A stretch of 64,000 nt of DNA from Notospermus geniculatus (lineage: Eukaryota; Nemertea; Pilidiophora; Heteronemertea; Lineidae): positions 271,508-335,507 of the forward strand of contig NMRB01000436.1 of assembly GCA_002633025.1 (NCBI GenBank), written 5' to 3'. Below the pieces are notes generated by a model. The model ran no database searches. It saw only the letters and a program-made list of their open reading frames with translations, and was not told the DNA's origin. The first letter of the stretch is position 1, and every line of letters starts with the position of its first letter. A program made the translations under genes and the position numbers. This document shows positions 33,162-46,326 of this stretch, piece after piece.

Positions 33162-33772
33162 CATTCATGAGACCGTAACGCTTCCACTGCCGAAGCCAAT
33201 ATTTTCGAAAGTGAAAATGAAAATATGTGAAAAAACGTGAACTACTTCTGGAACGGAACCCGTCACATAGGTATTCGTTGGAAAGCTCACAGGGAGTCCT
33301 TTCCAATGAATACCATATATGGCAGGGTTTATGTAAGAGCTAAGGATCTTTTTAATTCTAATGAATCACCACTGGGAGTGAAGAGTTAAAATGAAATATT
33401 CAATCACACACCCTCCGGTATAAAAAGTGAACTTCACCTTCTTAAGGCCGGCTTTCTGACTTGGTTACGCTTTGATTAAATTAGTGTTCTACGAGTTCTC
33501 TTCAGCCTCCGCCGCGGAGCGAAAATTCAAAGCAATGGATCAGCGGTGTAACTCTATCTGATGAGTAGGCCCATGGCTCATGAATAGTTGATAACTCCAC
33601 CGGTAATCTGCCTTGTTTTTTCATTTCAATCAAGGCAGTGGCTGCTTGTCTGTGGGGTATAGAGCCAGTTTGATGTCTCCTGTGTCTTCCTGTGGAACAG
33701 AACAGGGTTTGTTTGGTGAGACACGAATCTACCGCCACGCCGAACAGGCCAGCAGCTCCAGGAGACGGCCTG

Positions 33773-34150
33773 AAGGTGCTGCTCCACGTGAGAGTTTTCT
33801 CGTGCGACTTGGCTCTCAATGGGCAATTCACCATTGTTTGTACCCATACGGCTTACCCAACGCTGACACCAATGACAAATGTTCATGGTTGAGGTACCCA
33901 TAGGGAGCCAACTTGCATGAGGAAACTCTCAAGTGGAGCAGCGCCTTAGCTTACGCGGAGACCAATGACAACCGTTCATGGTTGAGGTACCCATAGGAAG
34001 CCAACTTGCATGAGGAAACTCTCAAGTGGAGCAGCGCCTTAGCTTACGCGGAGACCAATGACAACCGTTCATGGTTGAGGTACCCATAGGAAGCCAACTT
34101 GCATGAGGAAACTCTCAAGTGGAGCAGCGCCTTAGCTTACGCGGAGACCA
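33773..34150. mobile_element. CACGTGAGAG-family foldback with its right arm tandemly repeated
   Basis: The full element is at 33773-33947. Its right half (unit starting gcgccttagcttacgcgga) then repeats with a 93-bp period from 33941, 34034 and 34127. Confidence 0.75.
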
Positions 34151-34165
34151 ATGACACAAACGACT

Positions 34166-34583
34166 GCTGGGTGTGTTTCAAAATAGGTCACCCAAGAAAA
34201 TGGGGCAAAATTTAACTTTGAAATGATCACAAAGATTTGTGTCATTGATTTTCCAAAAATCAAATGTAGTATTTGATAATATACACCTTTAACTATTAGT
34301 TTCTCCATCTGGGATGTACAGTGTACACTCATTTGAAGGAGGGCATCAAAAAATATTGAGCTTACCAGTAAAATCTATCGTGCCGTCCGACACCAAAACT
34401 ACTTTCTGCTGTCAGACTTTAACGGGTTAATAGATCAGTTAGTTTGCAGTGCCATAATTTAGAGCTCCATGATACCTAGATCTGACATGAATATTGTAGA
34501 GATTCAAGAAACAGCCTTTCACCAGTAGACAAAAGAATGGTGAAACTTTTTTGGTGTCGGACGGAACACTTTTTGAAACACAC
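34166..34583. mobile_element. TIR element (GGGTGTGTTTCAAAA ends)
   Basis: gggtgtgtttcaaaa at the left is inverted at 34569-34583 (tttttgaaacacaccc). An inner block, cgtccgacaccaaaac, and its inverse also match. Confidence 0.6.
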
Positions 34584-35419
34584 CCTGCTTTTAGTATTCT
34601 ATGGTTCAGTTGCCCATAGAGAGCCAACTGGTGCGGCAAAGCTCTCCTATGGAGCAGCATATAAGCAATGGGAAGCGAAACATCCAAAAACTCAACGGCG
34701 AATTCACTTCGCTTTTTTCATTACCACGTTTTTAGACCGTCTACATGTATATACTTTTATCATACAAGAGTCACAAAGCACTATTTGACATCTGATACAG
34801 GAAATATGTCTTTGGTCGTCTTTACAACTGGTAAAAGTATGTATGAGTGGTGTTTGATTGTGATAAAATACTCATCATATATTAGCCATAGAACAGCGAC
34901 GACGTTCCTACTACATCTTTTTATGAGAAGACGACACGGATTATTTTCCGTCAAATAGGCTCATCCACCATGGGATGGACACTGAAACGGCAACTATCGA
35001 TTATCTAGCAACAAACACAGCTATCAGTGTCATCCTACACCGTGAGGAATACACCAGTTGTAACTTTTTTCTTCCCTCGCCTTGGTGAGGAAGCCTTTGG
35101 TTGTTGTGGGCCCTGGGGTTTCCCTTCGTGTCTAACAGGGATATCAGATTGAGTGACAGACCAAATAGCCAATTTCACGCACGGTGATTTCATGATGGAG
35201 CTAGAACCTTAGATTGCTTTTTCATTGGGAAACTGAGAGGTTACGTTCCCACAGACTATGTGAAAAATTTATTAGATAAGATACGATGAGATGTTAACAT
35301 ACATGATTATCCGTTAATGTGCTGTTGCAAATTGGTGATAATTTTCAAAATGGTGTTAGGTGGCCTCTATATTTCATTCATAGAGTATTGCACTGGGTTT
35401 GGGGTCCGGTGAACTTAGG

Positions 35420-35592
35420 TGCTCCTCCACGTGAGAGATTTCTCGTGAGCGTTGGCTCTTTATGGGCAATTCTTTATGGGCAATTATTTCCTTCGGTTTG
35501 TGCCTTGACCAGTGACACTGATGACTGCCCATTGCTTTCTACGGGTGAGTTGCCCATAGAGAGCAAACTTGTGTGAGAAAACTCTCACAAGG
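35420..35592. mobile_element. CACGTGAGAG-family foldback MITE
   Basis: Left arm tgctcctccacgtgagagat, right arm inverse (agagcaaacttgtgtgagaa). An 18-bp piece (tctttatgggcaattctt) is locally repeated. Confidence 0.65.
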
Positions 35593-36549
35593 ACGAGTAT
35601 GCGACGCTGCGAGCAATGTTTCCGAAGCATTTCTAAACCAAAGTCATGACGTCCATGTAACTCCTCGACCGAATGTGTTCGGATAGAATTGGTAAAAACC
35701 CAAGAATGGGGATGGGTGGGGGGGTTCAGACACTCGTAATTAGTGACTGAAATGATTTCACCACCTAACCAAAACCGTAATCATCAATCCGAATGCCGAT
35801 TTTCTCAACATCCGTAAATATGAAACTTCTCTTTTTTTGCTGCACATTTTCTCCTCGAATTCCAGGCCATGAGTGATTATCAAATCAGATTTCTATACCC
35901 GAGCTTTCATCACTTGTAGATTGGCGTGACCATGCCATAAAAGTAGATGCATGTCCATGTTGAACAAAAATAGCTTCTGTTTCACGGGGTAACTTTGGGA
36001 GCGAGGGCAAAGAACGACTGATCATCTCAGAATGTTCTGTAAGGGACAACAGTAAGAAAAAGAACCTATTTGCCGAAGCCGTGACATGCTTTCGAAACTG
36101 GTCCCGATATATCCCTCGCAGATTAAACTCCCATGCACCATGCTCTTTAACAAGAACATCTTCCTATTATGCTATTCAGAAGTAAGTTAAACCCTCTTGA
36201 ATAAGTTGACTCACTCTTATTCCAAAAAATATCATCCCAGATAATCTTCTCTAACCTATGCTTTGACTATCGGCTTGTCAGTTTAGTCTTCAAGACAAAC
36301 CAAAGAATAATCTCTTAATCAGAAAAGAAAAAATACATCTTCAAAATGTCAGGAAAAAACTTCCTTTAGAAAGTGTGACGTTGACGAATTCGTCGACAAC
36401 AGAAATCGTTTTTTTGCCGATTCCACCACCAGATATAGGATGACATAGGCAGAGTGTTAGACAATAGTGCCCCTCGTTATATCAAAACAATAGAAATCAC
36501 CAATATGATATGTATATGAATGGCTCGAGGTATATAGTGATATCTTGTT

Positions 36550-38577
36550 GCTAGTATCTGATGCTCAATCCCATGGCGTTGATAGTAGGCGACACAAGTC
36601 ACATGGGTGTTGTGTCATAGTCTCGAACGAGAGTTTACAATCATCCATGTCTATGACAGAAGCATCAGATCATTGCAGCACACTCGAATTCCAAAAGTCT
36701 CGCACAAAGTCACTTAGAAGTTTAGGGATGCGCTCCTCAACCAATGAAAGAAAACGGTAAATGAACGAGAAGAGTGGGAATGGATCTCTCTTTTGCGGAC
36801 TACGTCATCAAAGGCTGTGTATTTCGTCACGATTAGTTGATATCTTGTCAGAGAAACGATATTGCGGACTACGTCGTCAAAGGCTGTGTGTTTCATCATG
36901 ATTAGTTGTCATCCTCTCCGAGCAAGGTAACTGAACCTATGAGGGCGTGATTTTCTCAATATACATCCGGGAATGACTTCATTTGAATCGTTCCCGTTCT
37001 TGGAGCATATCTCCCTAATCAAGTCCGACCGATAATCGAACCACCGACCTCAGTAGTGTGACGCTTAACGAGCGGCAGAGGAGTTGTCCGCGCCTCTAAT
37101 GACCTTTCTACATGAAGCAGACTCAGCTCACCTACACACTGACCTCTAACTGGTCTTTAATGAGGATTCATGGGCAGCGCCGTCTGAACACCTCCAGTTC
37201 ATCTTCCTGTTCCATCTCGGGACTTGTCCCGCCATAAATAGCCAGGAAAATTTGCATCTTGGGTGTTTTTCATCAGAAGTAGCTCGTTCACTTTTCGTGA
37301 ATGGCCTTTTCGTTTCCTTGCATTGTGGATTGTAACTTATGCATCGGCGCCGGACTTGCAAGGCGCCGTCTTGAAGAGACATGCCGTCTGAAGGGACACG
37401 CCGTCTTATAGGACCACGCACCGTAGCAGCAGTAACACAGCTTTGTCTATGTTAATAGGTGACGGGTTTGTGGGCAGTCTTGGCCCTGTTGACGACAAAG
37501 TGTCGCTGTATCTGTGTTGAGTCTACTTTGATTGCACTGGAACTGAGGCGAATGGCGCCAAGGGCATCAGAAATGCCAATTCATGGACGAAAATTTACTG
37601 AGTTTTATTTGACCAACGATTCGCTCTCAGATCCATCCTAAGCAGATAAACGGGAGAAAATGCAGGGAAAAAACAAACCCCAGCGGCAAAACTTTTATGA
37701 ACAGTCTATAAACATATCGCAAATTTTACGATAAATGCATCGTACACTCCCCTTGGCCTCAACTATCGTCAGGCGCCAAACGTTCCTTGGGTCGCCTACC
37801 TTGGCGTATGTTTCATTCTATAACCTGATGTTTCCGATCTCCCTGGCGTCACACGTCACACCTTACCTCGGGCAGTACAATGCCATATGAAGAGACGATC
37901 AAGACGAATTCAATGGTTTCGCGGCATCGCTCGTGTAACGATTCCAAATAGCAATTTCCGTCAACTATCAGGCGTGTAATGTGGCCTTCATCGGGAGGAG
38001 TTGAGTAAGGTTATGATGCAATGCATGTTTTGTAAAAAAGTACTAGTATATCGCGACAGAAACGTTTTTCAAAACGTCGCCAAGCAAAGAGCAGAAGGTG
38101 GTGCTGAAGTCACGTGATTTGAAGAAGTCGTGATTGGCTGGCGCTGCTTTGAGCGCCCCTACTGACGTTTTGTTGAAGTGAGCAAAAGGATCGTTCCTCG
38201 CACGAGAAAACTCGCAGGTGGAGTAAAGAACTCCAGCGCCGGAGTCATTCGGAATCAATCGGAGATTGCCGATCTCTCAGATGCATTGTTAGTTTTGCTC
38301 GAGGCTTTTCCGGCATTTCGCTCCGTCGTAAATTGCAACGTGGGGAAATAGGTGATGAATATGATGAAGCGAGGCGATTACAGGATGAATTTACAAGATG
38401 AGACAATTAGGTTTTGAGGAATTGAACGATTTTACCTCCACAGGTCTGGAGAGATTGGCTTCCGGTGTACAACTTCCACTGAGAGGCACGTGCAGGCAAT
38501 TGTAGATGCACACTGCTCTGTGCACGCAATGTAACTAGGCCTAAATACAAATTCAGCCAATATCAGCGGAAGCTTTA
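36550..38577. repeat. Tandem duplication 2, copy A
   Basis: Direct duplicate of 38578-40821; begins gctagtatctgatgctcaat and ends ggaagcttta. It contains a 69-bp internal tandem pair (ttgcggactacgtcatcaaa at 36793 and 36862). No gene recognised. Confidence 0.92.
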
Positions 38578-40821
38578 GCTAGTATCTGATGCTCAATCCC
38601 ATGGCGTTGATAGTAGGCGACACAAGTCACATGGGTGTTGTGTCATAGTCTCGAACGAGAGTTTACAATGCTCCATGTCGTATGACAGAAACATCACATC
38701 ATGACATCAACAGCACACTCGAATTCCAAATAAGTCTCGCACAAAGTCACTTAGAAGTTCAGGGATGTGCTCCTCAACCAATGAAAGAGAACGGCAAATG
38801 AACGAGAAGAGTGGGAATGGATCTCTCTTTAACTTTGCGGACTACGTCATCAAATGATGTGTATTTCGTCACGATTAATTGATATATTGTCCGAGAAACG
38901 CTATTGCGGACTACGTCATCAAAGGCTGTGTGTTTCATCATGATTAGTCGTCATCTTTTCCGAACAACGTAACTGAACCAATGAGGGCGTGATTTTTTCA
39001 ATATACATTCGGGAATGACTTGATTTGAGTCGTTCCCGTTCTCGAAGCATATCTCCCTAATCAAGTCCGACCGATAATCGAACCACCGACCTCAGTAGTG
39101 TGACGCTTAACGAGCGGCAGAGGAGTTCTCCGCGCCTCTAATGACCTTTCTACATGAAGCAGACTCAGCTCACCTACACACTGACCTCTAACTGGTCTTT
39201 AATGAGGATTCATGGGCAGCGCCGTCTGAACACCTCCAGTTCATCTTCCTGTGCCATCTCGGGACTTGTCCCGCCATAAATAGCCAGGAAAATTTGCATC
39301 TTGGGTGTTTTTCATCAAAAGTAGCTCGTTCACTTTTCGTGAATGGCCTTTTCGTTTCCTTGCATTGTGGATTGTAATTTATGCATCGGCGCCGGACTTG
39401 CAAGGCGCCGTCTTGAAGAGACATGCCGTCTGAAGGGACACGCCGTCTTATAGGACCACGCACCGTAGCAGCAGTAACACAGCTTTGTCTATGTTAATAG
39501 GTGACGGGTTTGTGGGCAGTCTAGGCCCTGTTGACGACAAAGTGTCGCTGTATCTGTGTTGAGTCCACTTTGATTGCATTGGAACTGAGGCGAATGGCGC
39601 CAAGGGCATCAGAAATGCCAATTCATGGACGAAAATTTACTGAGTTTTAGTTACTGAGTTTTAGTTGGAGCCCGGTGGTGTAGTGGTTCGGGTCTCCGAC
39701 TAGCGGTCAGAGGATCCCGGGTTCGAATCCCACTGGGCGTGAGACTTTGGGCAAGTCTAAGCACAGACTGGGGTTAAAGTGTAAAGTCGGATGAGAACCT
39801 CTACCGTAGTTGATATCAGACTATAAACCCAAACTTTAACTTTTTAACTTTGACCAACGAGGGATTCGCTCTCAGATCCATCCTAAGCAGACAAACGGGA
39901 GAAAATGCAGGGAAAAAACAACCCCAGCGGCAAAACTTTTATGAACAGTCTATAAACATATCGCAAATTTTACGATAAATGCATCGTACACTCCCCTTGG
40001 CCTCAACTATCGTCAGGCGCCAAACGTTCCTTGGGTCGGCTACCTTGGCGTATGTTTCATTCTATAACCTGATGTTGCTGATCTCCCTGGCGTCACACGT
40101 CACACCTTACCTCGGGCAGTACAATGCCATATGAAGAGACGATCAAGACGAATTCAATGGTTTCGCGGCATCGCTCGTGTAACGATTCCAAAGAGCAATT
40201 TCCGTCAACTATAAGGCGTGTAATGTGGCCTTCATCGGGAGGAGTTGAGTAAGGTTATGATGCAATGTATGTTTTGTAAAAAAAGTACTAGTATATCGTG
40301 ACGGAATCGTTTTTCAAATGGCGCCAAGCAAAGAGCAGAAGGTGGTGCTGAAGTCACGTGATTTCAAGAAGTCGTGATTGGCTGGCGCTACTTTGAGCGC
40401 CCCTACTGACGTTTTTTTTAAGTGAGCAAAAGGATCGTTCCTCACACGAGAAAACTCGCAGGTGGAGTAAAGAACTCCAGCGCCGGAATCATTCGGAATC
40501 AATCGGAGATTGCCGATCTCTCCGATGCATTGTTAGTTTTGCTAGAGGCTTTTCCGGCATTTCGCTCCGTCGTAAATTGCAACGTGAGGAAATAGGTGAT
40601 GAATATGATGAAGCGAGGCGATTACAGGATGAATTTACAAGATGAGACAATTAGGTTTTGAGGAATTGAACGATTTTACCTCCACAGGTCTGGAGAGATT
40701 GGCTTCCGGTGTACAACTTCCACTGAGAGGCACGTGCAGGCAATTGTAGATGCACGCTGCTCTGTGCACGCAATGTAACTAGGCCTAAATACAAATTCAG
40801 CCAATATCAGCGGAAGCTTTA
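38578..40821. repeat. Tandem duplication 2, copy B
   Basis: Second direct copy, 216 bp longer, mainly because of a SINE at 39665-39846. Confidence 0.92.
39665..39846 (+). mobile_element. tRNA-derived SINE, absent from the sister duplicate
   Basis: A tRNA-like head (gcccggtggtgtagtggttc, A box) and GGTTCGAATCC (B box, 39720-39730) are followed by an unrelated body and a short ttaacttttt tail. The site is empty in copy A (gagttttatttgaccaac). Just before the head, a 14-bp piece ttactgagttttag is doubled. Confidence 0.8.
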
Positions 40822-41350
40822 AGATGTACCTACTCCATTCACATGATGCTGAGGCCTATATGAAGATGAATCGCAAATATCGTCTTCGACGCGCTTGTTT
40901 GGCGATATCCCAGAACCTTGTGCAGCAGGAGACATTTCGGCAGCGAGATTAGAGCCTGATCGATCGTCGCCGGTGTCCGCCCTAGGGATCAGGTCTTTTA
41001 GCTCGGGGTGAGGTTATTGATGTCTCTAAACCGCCGAAATGTCCTCATAACGTCAAAGCTGGCTGAGAACTTATCATGAGGGTCATTACCGATCGAATGA
41101 TAAGGGTCCACTGACAACCTTAAGGTCGATTCAGATCTGATGGGCTAAATGAGGCGTGGTCTTGTTGATCATCTCCAGATGAGATCACGTGATATGATAT
41201 GACACCCCTCGGGACCGTCGTCTGTTTCATGTCAGGGATGGCAGGTAAAAATTGAATCAGATACGGATGAATATTAGTAAATATTCATATGATGGACGTG
41301 AGTGTTTGGGATCGAGGGATGTCCAGAAGGGGAGTCTTCTGTTCAAGAAC
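40822..41350. other. Non-coding stretch before the minisatellite
   Basis: One short inverted repeat (ggagacatttcggc near 40928, inverse near 41034). Nothing else recognised. Confidence 0.5.
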
Positions 41351-42500
41351 TTTGTTGGCGCAGTTACAGGAGAAGGAATGCCACCTGTAGCAGACCTTTG
41401 TTGGTGCAGTTACAGGAGAAGGAATGCCACCTGTAGCAGACCTTTGTTGGCGCAGTTACAGGAGAAGGAATGCCACCTGTAGCAGACCTTTGTTGGTGCA
41501 GTTACAGGAGAAGGAATGCCACCTGTAGCAGACCTTTGTTGGCGCAGTTACAGGAGAAGGAATGCCACCTGTAGCAGACCTTTGTTGGCGCAGTTACAGG
41601 AGAAGGAATGCCACCTGTAGCAGACCTTTGTTGGCGCAGTTACAGGAGAAGGAATGCCACCTGTGGCAGACCTTTGTTGGCGCAGTTACAGGAGAAGGAA
41701 TGCCACCTGTAGCAGACCTTTGTTGGCGCAGTTACAGGAGAAGGAATGCCACCTGTGGCAGACCTTTGTTGGTGCAGTTACAGGAGAAGGAATGCCACCT
41801 GTAGCAGACCTTTGTTGGCGCAGTTACAGGAGAAGGAATGCCACCTGTAGCAGACCTTTGTTGGCGCAGTTACAGGAGAAGGAATGCCACCTGTGGCAGA
41901 CCTTTGTTGGCGCAGTTACAGGAGAAGGAATGCCACCTGTAGCAGACCTTTGTTGGTGCAGTTACAGGAGAAGGAATGCCACCTGTAGCAGACCTTTGTT
42001 GGTGCAGTTACAGGAGAAGGAATGCCACCTGTAGCAGACCTTTGTTGGTGCAGTTACAGGAGAAGGAATGCCACCTGTGGCAGACCTTTGTTGGTGCAGT
42101 TACAGGAGAAGGAATGCCACCTGTGGCAGACCTTTGTTGGTGCAGTTACAGGAGAAGGAATGCCACCTGTGGCAGACCTTTGTTGGTGCAGTTACAGGAG
42201 AAGGAATGCCACCTGTGGCAGACCTTTGTTGGTGCAGTTACAGGAGAAGGAATGCCACCTGTGGCAGACCTTTGTTGGCGCAGTTACAGGAGAAGGAATG
42301 CCACCTGTGGCAGACCTTTGTTGGTGCAGTTACAGGAGAAGGAATGCCACCTGTGGCAGACCTTTGTTGGCGCAGTTACAGGAGAAGGAATGCCACCTGT
42401 GGCAGACCTTTGTTGGTGCAGTTACAGGAGAAGGAATGCCACCTGTGGCAGACCTTTGTTGGCGCAGTTACAGGAGAAGGAACGCCCGCTGCAGCAGACG
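41351..42500 (+). repeat. 46-bp minisatellite, 24 full units plus a degenerate 25th
   Basis: Unit starts tttgttggYgcagttacagg and ends with gccacctgtRgcagacc. Only two sites vary, Y (C/T) and R (A/G). Units 1-15 are mostly A at R (G in 7, 9, 12); units 16-24 are all G. Because 46 is not a multiple of three, one long frame cycles through all three registers, producing several overlapping 120-180-codon ORFs. R=A creates TAG in one register and R=G gives TGG. I do not treat these ORFs as genes. Confidence 0.95.
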
Positions 42501-43086
42501 GCATCAAAGGCCCACCGCTTTGTATGAAAGCGAAAGGTGAACGAACAGACTACAAGTTTGATTCAAACATTAGGACGTGACTTACCGTATAGACGAAGTA
42601 TTTTACATCAATTCAAGGTTTATAGCCAAGGCAAGGATTTCATGTCGACCCAAGGGCATCCTAAAGTCTGCAGTGAAATTCTCAGCCGTGTGATTCTACT
42701 CGGGGAGGCTGCGAGCGATTCAACGAAAGATTACTAATGATTGATAGTGGAGTGTTGAATGGTCGCTGAGAACAAGTGCAAACAGCGGGCTAGTCAGAGT
42801 CATGCCGGGCTGATATATCGGTGACTGGGGACTTGGTAATGAGCGTTTGGATGCAAAAGACATTGTTGGTACAATTATTGACCCTCTCAGAGACCCTCAG
42901 TGTAAACTGAAAGTGGCTGAGTGCTGGGGAAAAGACGCAAAAGTACTCTCAGGTCAACATGACGGAGGTTGCTTGCCACCAAGACTCCTCCACATGAGAG
43001 TTTTCACGTGCGAGTTGGCTCTCTGGGCATCGCAGACAGAAAACTATGGGCAGTTGTTTGTGTCGCTGGTCAGGTGTAAGCCGTAA

Positions 43087-43306
43087 AGCCTGCCGCACAC
43101 ACTGGAGCTGTCTGCTGAGCAAAAAGTCATTCGAAACCGTTTGCTCAGCAGATAGCTCGCGTATTTTTTGGTGAGTTTTCTGCCTCAGGCAGGTTTTCTC
43201 AGGCAGAAAACTCACCGAAAATACGCGCACACGCGCGCTATCTGCTGAGCAAACAGTCTCGAATTACTTTTTGCTCAGCAGATAGCTCCAATGGGCGGCA
43301 TGCTTA
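43087..43306. mobile_element. Long hairpin element (GCCGCACACACTGGAGC ends)
   Basis: Ends gccgcacacactggagct and inverse-like gctccaatgggcggc. The inner unit gtctgctgagcaaaaagt occurs four times in alternating orientation, with a central caggcaggttttctcagg region. Absent from duplicate copy B. Confidence 0.7.
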
Positions 43307-43336
43307 AGGAAACCAACAATGGTGGGTTATTCATTA

Positions 43337-43464
43337 GGGAGTTTTCGCAAAGCCCCCGAAACGCCAACGCGAACGCCAAACCCATTGTTCGATGCCACGA
43401 AGACAGCACCGAACAAAAGGGTAGACGTTCGCGTTGGCGTTTCGGGGGCTTTGCGAAAACTCCC
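43337..43464. mobile_element. GGGAGTTTTCGCAAAGCCCC foldback, copy 1, TA target duplication
   Basis: A 128-bp near-palindrome flanked by TA at 43335-43336 and 43465-43466. Copy B of the duplication has the empty site with one TA. Family copies: 49106-49189 (half), 50385-50511, 52919-53046, 56808-56930 and 59695-59811. Confidence 0.85.
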
Positions 43465-44068
43465 TACTGAAAGCCATCTCCCGCAAGAAAACTCACGTGG
43501 AGCAGCGCCGTGACGAAATGATGACAATGGTGACCCATCATCACGAGCATTGAATCCACGATCGGTCCCTTTTGTATTTTAGGCCACCACAAGCTGACGG
43601 CATTCCGTATGTCACGTAGACAACTGACCTCTGCTATCGATCAATTTAAGACATTAATTTGATCTGCGGATGCCCGTAATAACTCGCCAAACATTAATTA
43701 AGTTGTTCTAATAAGATCAAAATATCCACAGGTGGAAATTCATTAAACGTCGTGAGGTGTAGTACAAAATAAATAAGGATTATTTGTCGGCGTGCAGGAT
43801 GTTTGGGTTCAAAAATATCGGTATTACGCAATAACAAGGAGTCTGATGTCGTCGAGCAGGAAGTCGACCGCGTTGTGGTAACTGTTCCAGGCAGTGTACG
43901 CAACACGTGTGCTTTTGATTGGTCGCTTAGCAGCACGGAGTGTTCTGATTGGTCAATCTGTTACTTGGTCGTGAATGTGCAGTGAGTCGGAGTTGAGTTC
44001 ATAATAATGACTCCAAGTATCTTGTACGTGCCGATATGTCGCACTAATTCGTGACATCCGCAGATGAT

Positions 44069-45146
44069 GGGGACTTGGTAATGAGCGTGTGGATGCAAAA
44101 GACATTGTTGGTACAATTATTGACCCTCTCAGAGACCCTCAGTGTAAACTGAAAGTGGCTGAGTGCTGGGGAAAAGACTCAAAAGTACTCTCAGGTCAAT
44201 TTGAAGCAGCTTGGTTGCCACAAAGACTCCTCCAAGTGAGAGTTTTCTCGTGCGAGTTTGCTCTCTATGGGCATCGCAAAGGCAGAAAACTATGGGCAGT
44301 TGTATGTGTCACTGGTCAAGGTGTAAACCGTAAAGGTGCCTCCCCACGTGAGAATTTTCTCGCAGAAGTTGGCTCACAATGGGCAATTCACCATTATTTG
44401 TTCCTCATGGCTTACGCTGGGACCAATGACACAAACAACTGCTCGCAGTTGAGTTGCCCATAGAGAACCAACTTGCGCGAGAAAACTCTCACGTGGAGAG
44501 GCACCTTAAGGAAACCAACAACGATGGGTTACCCATAGAGAGCCAACTCCGGCAAGAGAACTCTCGCGTGGAGCAGCACCTTGACGAAATGATGACAATG
44601 GTAACCCATCACCACGAGCATTGAATCCACAACCGGTCCCCTTTGTATTTTAGGCCACAACAAGCTGACGGCATTCCGTATGTCACGTAGACAACTGACC
44701 TATGATATCGATCAATTTAAGACATTAATTTGATATCTGCGGATGCCCGTAATAACTCGCCAAACATTAATTAAGTTGTTCTAATAAGATCAAAATATCC
44801 ACAGGTGGAAATTCATTAAACGTCGTGGGGTGTAGTACAAAATAAATAGAAGGATTATTTGTCGGCGTGCAGGATGTTTGGGTTCAAAAATGTCGGTATT
44901 ACGCAATAACAAGGAGTGTGATGTCGTCGAGCAGGAAGTAGACCACGTTGTGGTAACTGTTCCAGGCAGTGTACGCAACACGTGTGCTTTTGATTGGTCG
45001 CTTAGCAGCACGGAGTGTTCTGATTGGTCAATCTGTTACTTGGTCGTCAATGGATGTGCAGTGAGTCGGAGTTGAGTTCATAATAATGACTCCAAGTATC
45101 TTGTACGTGCCGATATGTCGCACTAATTCGTGACATCCGCAGATGA
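44069..45146. repeat. Tandem duplication 3, copy B
   Basis: Second direct copy. It holds three CACGTGAGAG-family elements or halves (44216-44345, 44333-44516, 44516-44584) and lacks the two insertions of copy A. Confidence 0.9.
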
Positions 45147-46326
45147 AATTCTTAGCTATTTCCACCAAAAATACTGGTGAAATTTCGAGTTTAGCTCTCT
45201 ATTATTAGTGAAATTCCTTCCTATGGCGGCCACAAGCAGATCACGATTCAGCCATCACTGGGACCAAACCCACGGTTTTCAATTAATATCTTAATGAGAC
45301 TAGACCAACTTATTTATGCGTAATACCGATCTCGACCTGTCACGTGCGCCAAGAGACGCTGGTTACAGCGGAAGAAGACACTTAAAGGGGCTATGAGCTG
45401 ACGCGATATCGTCACTTTTCTATATGACGAACACGTTGTCCGACGAGCACACTCTCCGGGCGGCGAAACGTCAGTGGAGTGTGGAACTCCTGGCATGCGT
45501 CGTTGGCGTTCAGCCATTCCGCAGAGTCACAAGCAGAAACGACCAACGTTACCCATTTTTTTCACACAAGACCATGAACTACATGTATCTTCGCAACAGG
45601 CAAGACGAGGACGTTATACGAAGATTGATACTCACAAACACACTGAACAAGTGCTTTTGCTTTTTTTCTCCGTGACGGCCCAGAATGTCCCGATATTATG
45701 TCAAGTGTCATTACTGCAGACGTGACTCCCATCAAAATGTATCAATTGCGAACCGATGACGGATGAGACGTATATTCATGTACGTATAGATCGGCGACAA
45801 GAGCAGATCCTATTCTTCTGTCAACGGTTAGAGCGGAATTTCGTCAACTGCTGATGACATAACACAGAAAGGCTGATCACCGACATCGAAACCGGTGTAA
45901 CATCTGCCGTTGTTCCCCTCTTTCAGTGTGTCCTTCTTTGTATTGGAAACGTAGTGGCAGTAGACAGCTGCAGAGACCATGACTGTTCAACAGGCAGAAC
46001 ACTGAAGGGGGCACTCACACACAAAAACATTGATAGATATTACACCGATTTAGAGAGACGATCAATTCCAAGGCCAGTCAATAACACCACTTGCCAAGTG
46101 TCATTCCTCTACTCACGGAATGAGAAGTTCTCAAATTGATCTCAAGGTTTTAGCCTCAGGCATGATCACCTACTTGCCCTTCCGTTTGAATTCGACTCCA
46201 AAAATGCGCAGTATAAGATCTGAATGACGTATATGTATCAATCTTCAGCCCCCAGAGAGCATCATAAAATCAGAACTAGTACAACGAATTATTATCACAC
46301 TCGAGTCTAATTAAAACTCCACTGTT
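45147..46326. other. Non-coding stretch
   Basis: One foldback MITE of the CCGGTGTAACATC family (45892-46048). The short ORFs at 45424-45725 have no recognisable content. Confidence 0.45.

Larger units (their letters stand above)
27264..36549. other. 9-kb region with no recognised gene
   Basis: Holds foldback elements (27659-27822, 28262-28492, 29942-30148, 31858-32015, 32034-32675, 33773-34150, 34166-34583, 35420-35592), a 13-base C run near 30781, two unidentified ORFs and a 20-bp tandem repeat. I see no splice-bounded exon that matches a known family. Confidence 0.5.
42828..44068. repeat. Tandem duplication 3, copy A
   Basis: Direct duplicate of 44069-45146. It starts gggacttggtaatgagcg. 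It has two extra insertions absent from copy B, at 43087-43306 and 43337-43464. An exon-like open stretch (DAKDIVGTIIDPLRDPQ) near 42850 is shared by both copies but is not recognised. Confidence 0.9.

Noticed and set aside
37146-37421. 91-codon minus ORF conserved in duplicate (39188-39463)
   Set aside because: The two copies differ by three bases and all three change an amino acid, so there is no sign of coding constraint.
39665-39740. Functional tRNA gene
   Set aside because: A and B boxes are present but the head runs into a SINE body and the site is empty in the duplicate copy.
41252-42580. Long overlapping plus-strand ORFs of 76-183 codons with repeating CGRPLLVQLQEKECHLWQTF text
   Set aside because: They are read-through of the 46-bp minisatellite in all three registers; no start context, no splice sites, no sequence outside the repeat is coding-like.
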